DNA of 64,000 nt, taken from positions 3,534,001 through 3,598,000 of the forward strand of contig NZ_CP051684.1 of the NCBI RefSeq assembly GCF_012849375.1, written 5' to 3'. This document shows, piece after piece, positions 15,775-24,292 of the stretch (position 1 is its first letter; every line of letters starts with the position of its first letter). The stretch comes from Duganella dendranthematis. Its GTDB lineage: Bacteria; Pseudomonadota; Gammaproteobacteria; Burkholderiales; Burkholderiaceae_D. Made by a program: the position numbers and the translations under genes. The notes beneath the pieces are model-generated. The model was not told the DNA's origin. It did not search any database and saw only the letters and a program-made list of their open reading frames with translations.

Positions 15775-16581
15775 ATGGCAAAACCATTCAAACGACTGCT
15801 GCTGACCGGCGCCGCCGGCGGCCTCGGTAAAGTGCTGCGCGACCGCATCAAGCCGTGGGCTGATGTGGTGGTGCTGTCGGACATCGCCGATCTGGGCGAA
15901 GCGCGCGAGGGCGAGGAAATCGTCGTCTGCGACCTGGGCGACAAAGCGGCCGTCATGAAGATGATGGAAGGCGTGGAGGCGGTGCTGCACTTCGGCGGCA
16001 TCTCGACCGAGAACACCTTCGAGAACATCCTGCACGCGAACATCCTCGGCACCGCCAATATCTACGAGGCGGCGCACAAGCTGGGCGTCAAGCGCATCGT
16101 GTTCGCCAGCTCGAATCACACGGTGGGCTTCTATCGCAACACCGACTACATCGACGCCACCGCGCCGACGCGTCCCGATTCGTTCTATGGCGTCAGCAAA
16201 TGCTTCGGCGAACAGTTGGCCAGCTATTACTGGGACCGCACCGGCCTGGAGACCGTGAGCCTGCGCATCGGCTCCTCCTTCCCGGAACCGAAGGACCGCC
16301 GCATGATGGTCACCTGGCTGAGTTACGACGATCTGGTGGAAGCATTGCGCCAGTCGCTGTTCGCGACGCGCGTGGGCTTCACCATTTTGTTCGGCATGTC
16401 GAACAACGATGTAGCGTGGTGGGACAACAGCAAGGCGGCGCATCTGGGCTACAAGCCGAAGGACAGCTCGTCGCAGTTTGACGCCAGCTTCCCGGACAGC
16501 GGCCAGTATCCGGACCAGAATGCATCCGTGACTTACCACGGCGGCGCGTTTGCGCTGGCCGAAGTACGCTACAAGGATTGA
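15775..16581 (+). CDS. udh: uronate dehydrogenase (NAD-dependent)
   Basis: This encodes 268 residues with a Rossmann-fold extended SDR. The N-terminal nucleotide loop TGAAGGLGKVLR is at about 11-22, Ser-Ser-Asn at FASSNHTVGFY, and the catalytic YxxxK at FYGVSKCFGE. The segments SSFPEPKDRRMM and MSNNDVAWWDN are those I associate with uronate dehydrogenases of Agrobacterium and Pseudomonas. The enzyme oxidises galacturonate or glucuronate to the aldaro-lactone with NAD. ACGGAGAC precedes the ATG. With GarD and the SMP-30 lactonase it forms the oxidative, non-isomerase route for galacturonate. Its last 13 bases overlap the tail of the convergent LysR gene. Confidence 0.93.
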   Translation: MAKPFKRLLLTGAAGGLGKVLRDRIKPWADVVVLSDIADLGEAREGEEIVVCDLGDKAAVMKMMEGVEAVLHFGGISTENTFENILHANILGTANIYEAAHKLGVKRIVFASSNHTVGFYRNTDYIDATAPTRPDSFYGVSKCFGEQLASYYWDRTGLETVSLRIGSSFPEPKDRRMMVTWLSYDDLVEALRQSLFATRVGFTILFGMSNNDVAWWDNSKAAHLGYKPKDSSSQFDASFPDSGQYPDQNASVTYHGGAFALAEVRYKD

Positions 16582-17471
16582 CGTGCCAATTCCTCGACCC
16601 ACGCGATGAACACCCGCAGCCTGGCGCTGAGATGACGGTTCTGCGGATAGGCGAGGTATAACGGCATCGGGGCGAGCTGCCACTCTTCGAACAGGGGAGT
16701 CAGCTCGCCTTTTTTTACGTGCGGTTCCGCCATGTAGCGCGGCGCCCACAGCACGCCCATGCCGGCCACGCCGGCGGCCATGTAGGCATTGCCGTCGTCG
16801 GCTGCGACGACGTAGCGGCCTTTCAGTTCCAGCGATTCGTCTCCGCGCCGTATTTTTATCTCGGCGATGGTGCCGCTGGCCGAGCGCAGAAAACCGACGA
16901 TGCGGTGTGGCTCGTCCTCCAGTTCACGTGGGTGTTCTGGTGTCCCCATCGCCTTCAGATAGGCTGGCGCCGCGTAGGCGCCCAGCTGCAGGTCGGCCAC
17001 ATGCCGCGCCACCAGCGATGGCACGGTGACCTCGCCGCCGCGGATCACGCAATCGACGTTCTCGCCGATGACATCGACATTGCGGTCGCTGACGCCCATG
17101 GCAATCTGGATCTCCGGATAGCGCTGGTGGAACGCGGGCAGCGCCGGCATCAGGATCAGTCGCGCGAAAGGGCTGGGTACATCGATGCGCAGGCGCCCGC
17201 GCGGCGCCGCCTGTTCGCCGGCCAGCACGTCATCCGCATCCTGCAAGTCGCCGAGTACAGTAGAAACGCGCTCATAGTAGGCCGCGCCTTCCGGCGTCAC
17301 CTTCACCTGGCGGGTCGTGCGGTGGAGCAGCTTGACCTGCAAGCGTGCCTCCAGCTGCTGCACTAATTGCGATACTGTGGTTTTGCTCATATGGAGCGTC
17401 TGCGCGGCCTTGGTAAAGCTGCCGGCTTCCACTACGCGCACGAAGGCCAGCAGAGTGTCGAATCGGTCCAT
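16569..17471 (-). CDS. LysR-family transcriptional regulator
   Basis: This encodes 300 residues from ATG 17471 (MDRFDTLLAFVRVVEAGSF). An in-frame TTG at 17492 would add seven residues that do not look like the family. The helix-turn-helix is at about 1-60, with SFTKAAQTLHMSKTTVSQLV. The substrate-binding domain follows, with the CrgA/AphT-type segment RGRLRIDVPSPFARLILMPAL and a late PMPLYLAYPQNRHLSARLRVF. These regulators often control neighbouring oxidoreductase or detoxification genes. Here the divergent neighbour is the RidA-family gene. It is convergent with udh and overlaps it by 13 bases, so the two transcripts are antisense at their ends. Target and effector are unknown. Confidence 0.88.
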   Translation of the reverse strand: MDRFDTLLAFVRVVEAGSFTKAAQTLHMSKTTVSQLVQQLEARLQVKLLHRTTRQVKVTPEGAAYYERVSTVLGDLQDADDVLAGEQAAPRGRLRIDVPSPFARLILMPALPAFHQRYPEIQIAMGVSDRNVDVIGENVDCVIRGGEVTVPSLVARHVADLQLGAYAAPAYLKAMGTPEHPRELEDEPHRIVGFLRSASGTIAEIKIRRGDESLELKGRYVVAADDGNAYMAAGVAGMGVLWAPRYMAEPHVKKGELTPLFEEWQLAPMPLYLAYPQNRHLSARLRVFIAWVEELARQSL

Positions 17472-17573
17472 GGGATTGTGTAGAAATCGCAAACAGTCAT
17501 TGTACGTCCTGCGTGTTTATCGGGCGGCGCCCTGGTTGTAGAGTGGTGGTGTTACTTATTCAGGGAGTTCATC

Positions 17574-17966
17574 ATGACTGTTCGCGACGTTGTATTTCCA
17601 CCCGGCCGCCAGGCGCTGTATGAGCGGAACCGTTATTCGCCGGCGATCCGTTCCAATGGCCTGCTGTTCGTCTCCGGGCAAGTGGGCAGCCGGCCGGATG
17701 GCTCGCCGGAGCCGGAACTGGAGGCGCAGGTTCGGCTGGCGTTTCAGAATCTGAACGATATCCTGGCGGAGGCTGGCCTGACCTTTGACGATGTGATCGA
17801 CGTGACGGTGTTCATGGTCGATCCGGCTTCCACGTTCGAACGCGCATGGCCCATTGTGCAGGAGTTCTGGGGCGAGGCGCCGCATCCAACCTTGACCGGC
17901 GTTGGCGTCACCTGGCTGTATGGCTTTGATTTCGAGATCAAGGTAATCGCGGCCTTGAAAGCGTGA
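17574..17966 (+). CDS. RidA/YjgF family protein
   Basis: This encodes 130 residues with AGGGAG upstream of the ATG. The family trimer fold is recognisable from YSPAIRSNGLLFVSGQVG near residue 20, the middle QVRLAFQNLNDILAEAG, and PHPTLTGVGVTWL near 103. RidA proteins hydrolyse reactive enamines and imines made by PLP enzymes, and the key Arg usually lies in the PxR(S/T) segment near residue 105. Here that segment reads HPTLTGVGV, so the conserved Arg is replaced by Leu. This may therefore be a subgroup with another role, as in Rid5-7 members. It is divergent from the LysR gene and convergent with the GlxA-type regulator 12 bases away. Confidence 0.85.
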   Translation: MTVRDVVFPPGRQALYERNRYSPAIRSNGLLFVSGQVGSRPDGSPEPELEAQVRLAFQNLNDILAEAGLTFDDVIDVTVFMVDPASTFERAWPIVQEFWGEAPHPTLTGVGVTWLYGFDFEIKVIAALKA

Positions 17967-17978
17967 CGGCCTGGCCGC

Positions 17979-18974
17979 TCAAGCGGTAGCTGCGCCGTGG
18001 CTGGAAAACCGGCTGCGGTACTGTCCGGGGCTGACACCCAGCTGGCGCTGAAACACGCGCCGCAAATTCTGTTCTTCTACATAGCCTGTGTTGGACGCGA
18101 TGGTTTTCAGCGGCAGCGCCGTCTTTTCCAATGCGCGGCAGGCGGCTTCCAGCCGCATCGCTTCTACCATCTTGGCCGGTGTGCGTCCCAGCTGGCTGGC
18201 GTAACTGCGGGCGAAGGTGCGCGGCGTCATGCCGGCTTGTTCGGCCAGACGTTCCACGGTAAGGTTCTCGTGCAGGTTAGCGGCCACCCAGGTGTGCAGG
18301 GCGTCAAAACGTCCGCCTTCCTGTGACTGCGCGGCCAGCGGCACGCTGAATTGCGACTGGCCGCCGGAACGCTTGATGAACATGACCATCTGCCGCGCGG
18401 TTTCGATGGCGACCTGGTGGCCGTAGTCTTCTTCGATCAGCGCCAGGGTCAGGTCGATGCCGGCGCTGACGCCGGCCGAGGTCCATACCGCACCGTCCTT
18501 GATGAAGATTTTGTCGGCGTCGATATCGACTTGCGGATGCAGTTTGCGCAAGCGGTCCACCCATTCCCAATGCGTGGCGGCGCGCTTGCCTAGCAGTTGT
18601 CCGGCTGCGGCCAGCAGGAAGGCACCGGTGCACACGGAGCATAGCCGCCGCACGCGCGGCGCCTGCTGCGCGATCCAGTTGACCAGCGCCGATGGCGCGT
18701 GGAATTCCTGGCCCTTGCAGCCGCCTGGCGCGATCAGCGTGTCGATGGGCTGGCCGTCCACGGCGGCGATGGATACTGTCATCACCGGCAGTCCGGCGCT
18801 GGTGGTGATCAAGCCGCCGCTGGCGGAAGCGACGATGGTTTCGTACAGCGGCGTGCCGCTGCCGCTATGGCGCTTGCTGGCGGTGGACAGCGCTTGCAGC
18901 GGGCCGCTCAGGTCCAGCAGGTTCATGTCGTCATAGGCCAGCAGGACGACGCGCAGGGTGGTGTGGGCTTTCAT
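17979..18974 (-). CDS. GlxA-type transcriptional regulator: DJ-1/PfpI domain plus AraC DNA-binding domain
   Basis: This encodes 331 residues from ATG 18974, which overlaps the upstream stop as ATGA. Residues of about 8-190 form a class I glutamine amidotransferase-like (DJ-1/PfpI) domain with the nucleophile-elbow Cys in LCSVCTGAFLLAAAG and a THWEW segment. Residues of about 225-325 form the AraC domain with two helix-turn-helix motifs (NLTVERLAEQAGMTPRTFAR and LKTIASNTGYVEEQNLRRVF). Such regulators usually control catabolism of quaternary amines or amino acids, or aldehyde stress, but the effector here is not evident. The tight coupling to a secreted DJ-1-like protein suggests that the two respond to the same compound. 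Confidence 0.88.
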   Translation of the reverse strand: MKAHTTLRVVLLAYDDMNLLDLSGPLQALSTASKRHSGSGTPLYETIVASASGGLITTSAGLPVMTVSIAAVDGQPIDTLIAPGGCKGQEFHAPSALVNWIAQQAPRVRRLCSVCTGAFLLAAAGQLLGKRAATHWEWVDRLRKLHPQVDIDADKIFIKDGAVWTSAGVSAGIDLTLALIEEDYGHQVAIETARQMVMFIKRSGGQSQFSVPLAAQSQEGGRFDALHTWVAANLHENLTVERLAEQAGMTPRTFARSYASQLGRTPAKMVEAMRLEAACRALEKTALPLKTIASNTGYVEEQNLRRVFQRQLGVSPGQYRSRFSSHGAATA

Positions 18975-20038
18975 CGGTAGGAAGGATACTCCAGTTCCAG
19001 CGCGACCAGGAAGGCGGTGCGGTGGCCGTAGCGCTGCGCCAGTTCTTCCAGTGTGCGGTCCAGCGCTTGTCCCGGGAGGGCAGCGGCGGTTGTCGGCAGC
19101 GCTGGCGGCGCATCGGCGTCGGTGGCGGCGTAATCGGGCAGGATGGTCAGGCCGTGCTGCGTCGGCAACGCGCTGGTGGAGTCGGCAATCGTGTAGACCT
19201 GGCTGCGCTTGGAACGCGCCCACGCGTCGGCTGTGAAAGCCAGCGTGACTTCATCCACGCCTGGCGCGACGGTGATGCCGATCCGCTCGGCCGAGTGGAA
19301 CCACTGATTGGTGTAGCCGGTGATGTAGGCGCCCAGATTGACGCCCAGCCGTGGATGGAAGATGTCGCTGTTGTGCGTCGTACTCCAGTCGGTGACGCCG
19401 ATGTCGCGGGCCACGGCGCTGGCGCGCGCGTTGCCGGCGATGGCTTCCACCAGCGCCAGTGCGGTCGGCATGGCAGCGCTGACGCCGGCGCTGGAAATGA
19501 CGCGGCCGTCGGCAACGTAACGCACGTTGGACAGCCATTCCGTGTCGGGATAATGCTCGCGGCGATAATCGCCGGTGGCCCAGTGCGCAGTGGCGCGGCG
19601 GCCCTTGAACAAGCCAGCATTGGCGACTACCAGCGCGCCGTCGCAGATGCTGACGATGGTGGCGCCCTTGGCGCCTTGCGCCGCCACCCAGGCCACCAGC
19701 GTGGCGTCGTTTGGCTTGACGACGGCCGGCACGATGACGTAGTCGGCGCCGTCGGGGAAGCGAGCGTCGAAGGTGGTTATGGTGTCTTGCGCCTGAATGC
19801 GCAGCGCGGGCTTCATCGTCATCGGGCCTGGCTGCGTGGCGACGGCGATGACCTGTGCGGCGCCTGAGCGCGCCAGCACGCCATAGGGAATCGCGAAGTC
19901 GGTCAGCTCGGTGCCGCCGTTGTAGCCGACCACGGCGATGACCGGCTGCGCGCGCGCATGCGGGTTGGAATAGGTTGGAATATCGCCGGCGACGGCGAGA
20001 CGGCAGAACAGCAGGAGGGAGAGGAGTAATGATCGCAT
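18971..20038 (-). CDS. exported DJ-1/PfpI-like protein
   Basis: This encodes 355 residues from ATG 20038, chosen because it opens a clear signal peptide (MRSLLLSLLLFCRLAVAGD). The upstream in-frame ATG would bury that leader. The mature part has a DJ-1/PfpI domain, with VIAVVGYNGGTELTDFAIPYGVL near the start, VSICDGALVVANAGLFKGRRATAHW with the elbow Cys, and an AHW segment shared with the regulator encoded next door. About 130 C-terminal residues have no recognised domain. DJ-1 proteins are normally cytoplasmic glyoxalases, chaperones or amidotransferase-like enzymes, so an exported one fixed to a GlxA regulator is uncommon. Biochemical role unknown. Confidence 0.75.
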   Translation of the reverse strand: MRSLLLSLLLFCRLAVAGDIPTYSNPHARAQPVIAVVGYNGGTELTDFAIPYGVLARSGAAQVIAVATQPGPMTMKPALRIQAQDTITTFDARFPDGADYVIVPAVVKPNDATLVAWVAAQGAKGATIVSICDGALVVANAGLFKGRRATAHWATGDYRREHYPDTEWLSNVRYVADGRVISSAGVSAAMPTALALVEAIAGNARASAVARDIGVTDWSTTHNSDIFHPRLGVNLGAYITGYTNQWFHSAERIGITVAPGVDEVTLAFTADAWARSKRSQVYTIADSTSALPTQHGLTILPDYAATDADAPPALPTTAAALPGQALDRTLEELAQRYGHRTAFLVALELEYPSYR

Positions 20039-20104
20039 GTGGCCATTATCTTCACGCTCCCGTGCTGCGGAATGACATAAAACAGTCAATTCCTGCCAGT
20101 GCTG

Positions 20105-22449
20105 CTACCACCAGAATTGCAGCGACAGGATCACGGCGTTGTAGGCAGCGTGCACCAGCATCGGCGCCAGCAGCGTCTTGCTGCGTTCATAGGCCCAGGC
20201 GGTGCAGAGTCCCAGCACGAACACCGGCAGCATCGACGCCGGCGGGTGGACCACCGCGAAGATTGCGGCGCTCATCAGCATTGCTTGCGGCGCTGCCATT
20301 GAACGTCGCAGACCGCCGTAGATCAGCCCACGGAAGATGAATTCCTCGCACAGCGGCGCGGCCACCACGGCCAGCGCGAGAACCCAGCCGCGCGCGCCGA
20401 CCAGCTTCGGCCCATCCTTCATCAGTTCGACCCACAACGCCGTGTGCTGCATCAGCGTCAGATACAGCACGCCCACCACGCACGCAGCAGCGGCGGCGAC
20501 GGCGGCGCTGCGCAGCGATACGCCGGCGTGCATGCCGCGCACGATGACCGGCACGCCGGCCGCCTTGTTGCGCCAGTAGACGAAGCGCATCAGCAGATAG
20601 ATCACCACGCCGGCTATACCGAATGCGAAGGTCATGGCGCGCAGATCGGATTTGCCGATGATGAGCAGCGCCAGGCCTTGCAGAATGAAGAAGGCGGTGG
20701 CGGCGATCAGGCCATCGGCGGCGGAGACGCGCGCCGGCGGCGCGGCGGCAGGGTCGAGCAGGTAGGGCAGGGCATCGCGCGCTTTCTGCCACAGCGCCAG
20801 CGCCATCGACGCCACCAGCACCATCACTACCAGCTTTTGCGACCACACGTTGCTGTAGATCGACCAGGTGTAGAAGCTGGCCAGCAGCATGTAGAGGTAG
20901 ACGTAGGTTGGCCGCACGCGCGTGCGCGCATCCACCGCCAGCGGATCGCAGGCGAACACGCCCAGCGAAACGGCGATCATCGAGTAGATCGGAATGCCGA
21001 TGAACACCGTCAGCACCAGCACCAGCATGCTCCAGTCGAAATCCGTGGTGTACCACGCGGTGATGCCGAGGACGACGGCCGGATACACCATCGTCAACCC
21101 ACCCCACAGCTGCGCCTTTTCCTTCAACACGCTTTCCAGCGAGCGCGGGACGGTGTACATCAGCCACAGGACCTGGCCTTCGTTGTTCAGCGTCTGGAAT
21201 GCCGACAGCATCAGCACGTAGACGCCGATGCCAAAGGCGATGGCGGCGGCCACGAGGTGGTGATCGCCCAACTCCGCCAGGCTATTGAGTTTACCGTTGA
21301 ACATCATCTGGCTGCCGACGATGATAATCGGCAGCAGCAAGGTCTGGAACAGGAAGTTGCGGTCGCGGCTCAGCAAGCGCAGTTCGCGGCGCTTGATCGG
21401 CGACAGCACGGTGGACAGCAGCGTCGCCATGCCGCGCGGGGCGGCGCTGGGTAGCGTGGTGCGCGTGCTGGTGCGCACACTTTCGCGCGAGCCGGAATTG
21501 ACCACGCCATGGCGCAGCTGATGACGCAACAGCGCCATACCGCCCCACATCAGCGGCATCACTTGCGCTAGCAGCAGCGCCACGCTTGCGGCCAGCTGCG
21601 TTGCGTCCTGCGCCTGGATCGCCTGCAGCACCATGCCGGGCGGCGTCCAACGCAGCCACGACGGAGACGCGCGTGCCCAGTCCATTGCAAACGCATTCGC
21701 CTGCGGCATGCCAAGGGCCATGACGAAGTAGATCAGCGGCAGATTGACCAAGCCCGTGATCGCCTGCATGTTGCGCAGCTGCGCGGCGGGTAGCCACATG
21801 CGCAGGCCGGTGTCGGCCAGCGTGTGCAGCATCGATGCCAGTGGCAGCAGCACGGCGGCCGCCAGCAGCGCGATGGGCAGCGCGCTCCAGGCGTAGCCGG
21901 AGTGCCAGGCGATGACACTGTACGCCGACACCAGCGCGAACCAGCCGGCGACGTTGCTGGCGCTGCGTTCCAACACGCGGCCCCACAGCAGTGTGCTGCG
22001 CTTCACCGGCATCGTCACCAGCCATTCCAGATCCCAGTCCGGCTGCGCCAGCTCCCTGCTCCCCAGCGGCATCAGCACGGCGATCAACAGCAGCATGGTG
22101 AGTTCCATCGTCAAGCCGTTCATCAGCGCCGGCGCGAATGGCGCGGTGGCCAGCTCCTCCTCGGCGACGTGCAGTTCGGTATGATGTTCGCCATGGGCGT
22201 CGATGAAGCGGCATTCACTGGCGGGCACCAACTGGCACTGCATGTTGAGCACCACGTTGTTGGATACGCTGACGAAGGAGAAGGACATGAACAGCACCAT
22301 CACCGCCGTCAGCACCCACAGGCTGCTGCGCTTGCCGCCACTGGTGTCGCGCGGCTTTTTCTTCTTGAAGCGGAACAGGTTGTTGAACACCATGTTGCGC
22401 TGGCGCGTCAGGCGCATGCGCGTCATCAGCCAGATGGTGTGCAGCGCGG

Positions 22450-22453
<4 letters not shown>
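20105..22453 (-). CDS. ABC-2 type exporter permease fused to a C-terminal CPBP (CAAX/Abi) protease domain
   Basis: This encodes 782 residues. ATG 22453 overlaps the ATPase stop as ATGA. The first 550 or so residues are a duplicated ABC-2 permease with many membrane segments. A long soluble loop around residues 70-105 contains two Cys, and the second half restarts near residue 385 (SPIKRRELRLLSRDRNFLFQ). From about residue 600 the sequence becomes another polytopic block ending in the CPBP metalloprotease signature: CEEFIFRGLIYGGLRR at 702-717, then VVHPP (His 736) and HAAYN (His 768). All four usual catalytic positions (EE, R, H, H) are present, so the protease is probably active. The partner ATPase is the adjacent upstream gene. 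Such NatAB-like pairs export ions, peptides or antibiotics, and the fused protease could mature or degrade a peptide substrate, which is inference. Confidence 0.87.
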
Positions 22454-23190
<737 letters not shown>

Positions 23191-23248
23191 GAAGACACCG
23201 GCAATGTTATGAAATTACTACATCATCATAACACTGCTGGCGCGGGGC

Positions 23249-23938
23249 TTACTGCTTTGCTGATTGCTTCGGATAGAGGCTCATGCCAAAGCGTTCGGTG
23301 CGCGGCATCCAGTTGCCGGTGATGTCGGCCGAGGCCAGCACGCGTTCGGCGCGGCCGATCAGCAGCGCGCGCGGGACCAGGCCGATGTAGCGCGAGTCCG
23401 CGCTGTTGTCGCGGTTATCGCCCAACATCATGTACTCGCCGGGCGGCACCACCAGCGCGGCGAAATCGCGGCGCGCCTTGATCTGCGGCAGAAACTGGAT
23501 CGCGTGGCGGCTCTGGCCGACGGATTCGCTGACCTGCACGGCGGCCAGGTCGCCGACGCCCTGGATGTTTTCCACGCCATGGCCGAGCGCCGTGTAGTCG
23601 GCCGCCTGGCCATTGATGATCAGCTCATCGTTGCGCATTTCGACGCGGTCGCCCGGCAGCGCAATCACGCGCTTGATCAGCCGCGTGCCGTTGACCGGCG
23701 ACGAGAAGGTGACGATGTCGCCCCGTTGCGGTTCGCCAGTAGGGTGGATGACGATGTCGGTCAGCGGCACCTTGACGTTGTAGGCCAGGCGGTTGACGAA
23801 CACCACGTCGCCTTCCAGCAGGTTGGGGTGCATGGAAGACGAGGGAATCGGGTTCCAGTCGGCGACCGCAGTGCGGAAAATCCCGAACAACATCAGGAAC
23901 AGTAAAAAGCCCTTGTTGGCGCGCATCCATTTTTTCAT
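23249..23938 (-). CDS. lepB: signal peptidase I
   Basis: This encodes 229 residues from ATG 23938, preceded by GGGAG. One N-terminal membrane anchor (GFLLFLMLFGIFRTAVA) is followed by the S26 catalytic domain. The nucleophile Ser is in IPSSSMHPNLLEGD, the Lys base in RLIKRVIALPGD, and box E is MLGDNRDNSADSR. It cleaves Sec signal peptides on the periplasmic face. It is shorter than the usual lepB of this class (about 260-320 residues, two membrane segments). It is also not next to lepA/rnc in this window, so it may be a second, accessory signal peptidase. The symbol is a family name, not a claim that this is the essential copy. Confidence 0.88.
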   Translation of the reverse strand: MKKWMRANKGFLLFLMLFGIFRTAVADWNPIPSSSMHPNLLEGDVVFVNRLAYNVKVPLTDIVIHPTGEPQRGDIVTFSSPVNGTRLIKRVIALPGDRVEMRNDELIINGQAADYTALGHGVENIQGVGDLAAVQVSESVGQSRHAIQFLPQIKARRDFAALVVPPGEYMMLGDNRDNSADSRYIGLVPRALLIGRAERVLASADITGNWMPRTERFGMSLYPKQSAKQ

Positions 23939-24028
23939 GTCTTCTCCCAAGTGAGTGATGTTCTTGCCAGGTGGCCGGGATTAATATTGTGAGCAAATTC
24001 TTAATCATGGCTTAGCCGCGGGGTTTCC

Positions 24029-24292
24029 ATGCAACTTTACGATCTGCCGTTCCAGCTGTCGGACGAGGTGCGCGAGTACGCGGCTGGCTTGGTCGGCAAT
24101 AGCATGCGTGCGCTGATGAGCGAACCGGAGGAGGGGCGCAGCGGACTGGCGGACCTGCCGACGCTGGTGCGCTCGGTCAGCCGCCTCGATCCGCCGTCGC
24201 CGTTATTTTGTACCGGCGACTGCCCGCGCCACCTGTTGGCGTGCGAGCTGGCGGTCGACGCCTTGCAGGCGTGGATGGCGTTGCAGGCCTAG
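24029..24292 (+). CDS. hypothetical protein, 87 residues
   Basis: A single ATG frame encodes MQLYDLPFQLSDEVREYAAGLV and onward, with no signal peptide or membrane segment. Two Cys lie in a CTGDCPRHLLAC cluster near residues 61-72 (three Cys in all), which could bind a metal. GGGG lies about 9 bases before the start. It is divergent from the signal peptidase gene, and its stop overlaps the convergent gamma-glutamyltransferase stop by 4 bases. GC and codon use match the genome, which favours a real gene. No family recognised. Confidence 0.55.
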   Translation: MQLYDLPFQLSDEVREYAAGLVGNSMRALMSEPEEGRSGLADLPTLVRSVSRLDPPSPLFCTGDCPRHLLACELAVDALQAWMALQA

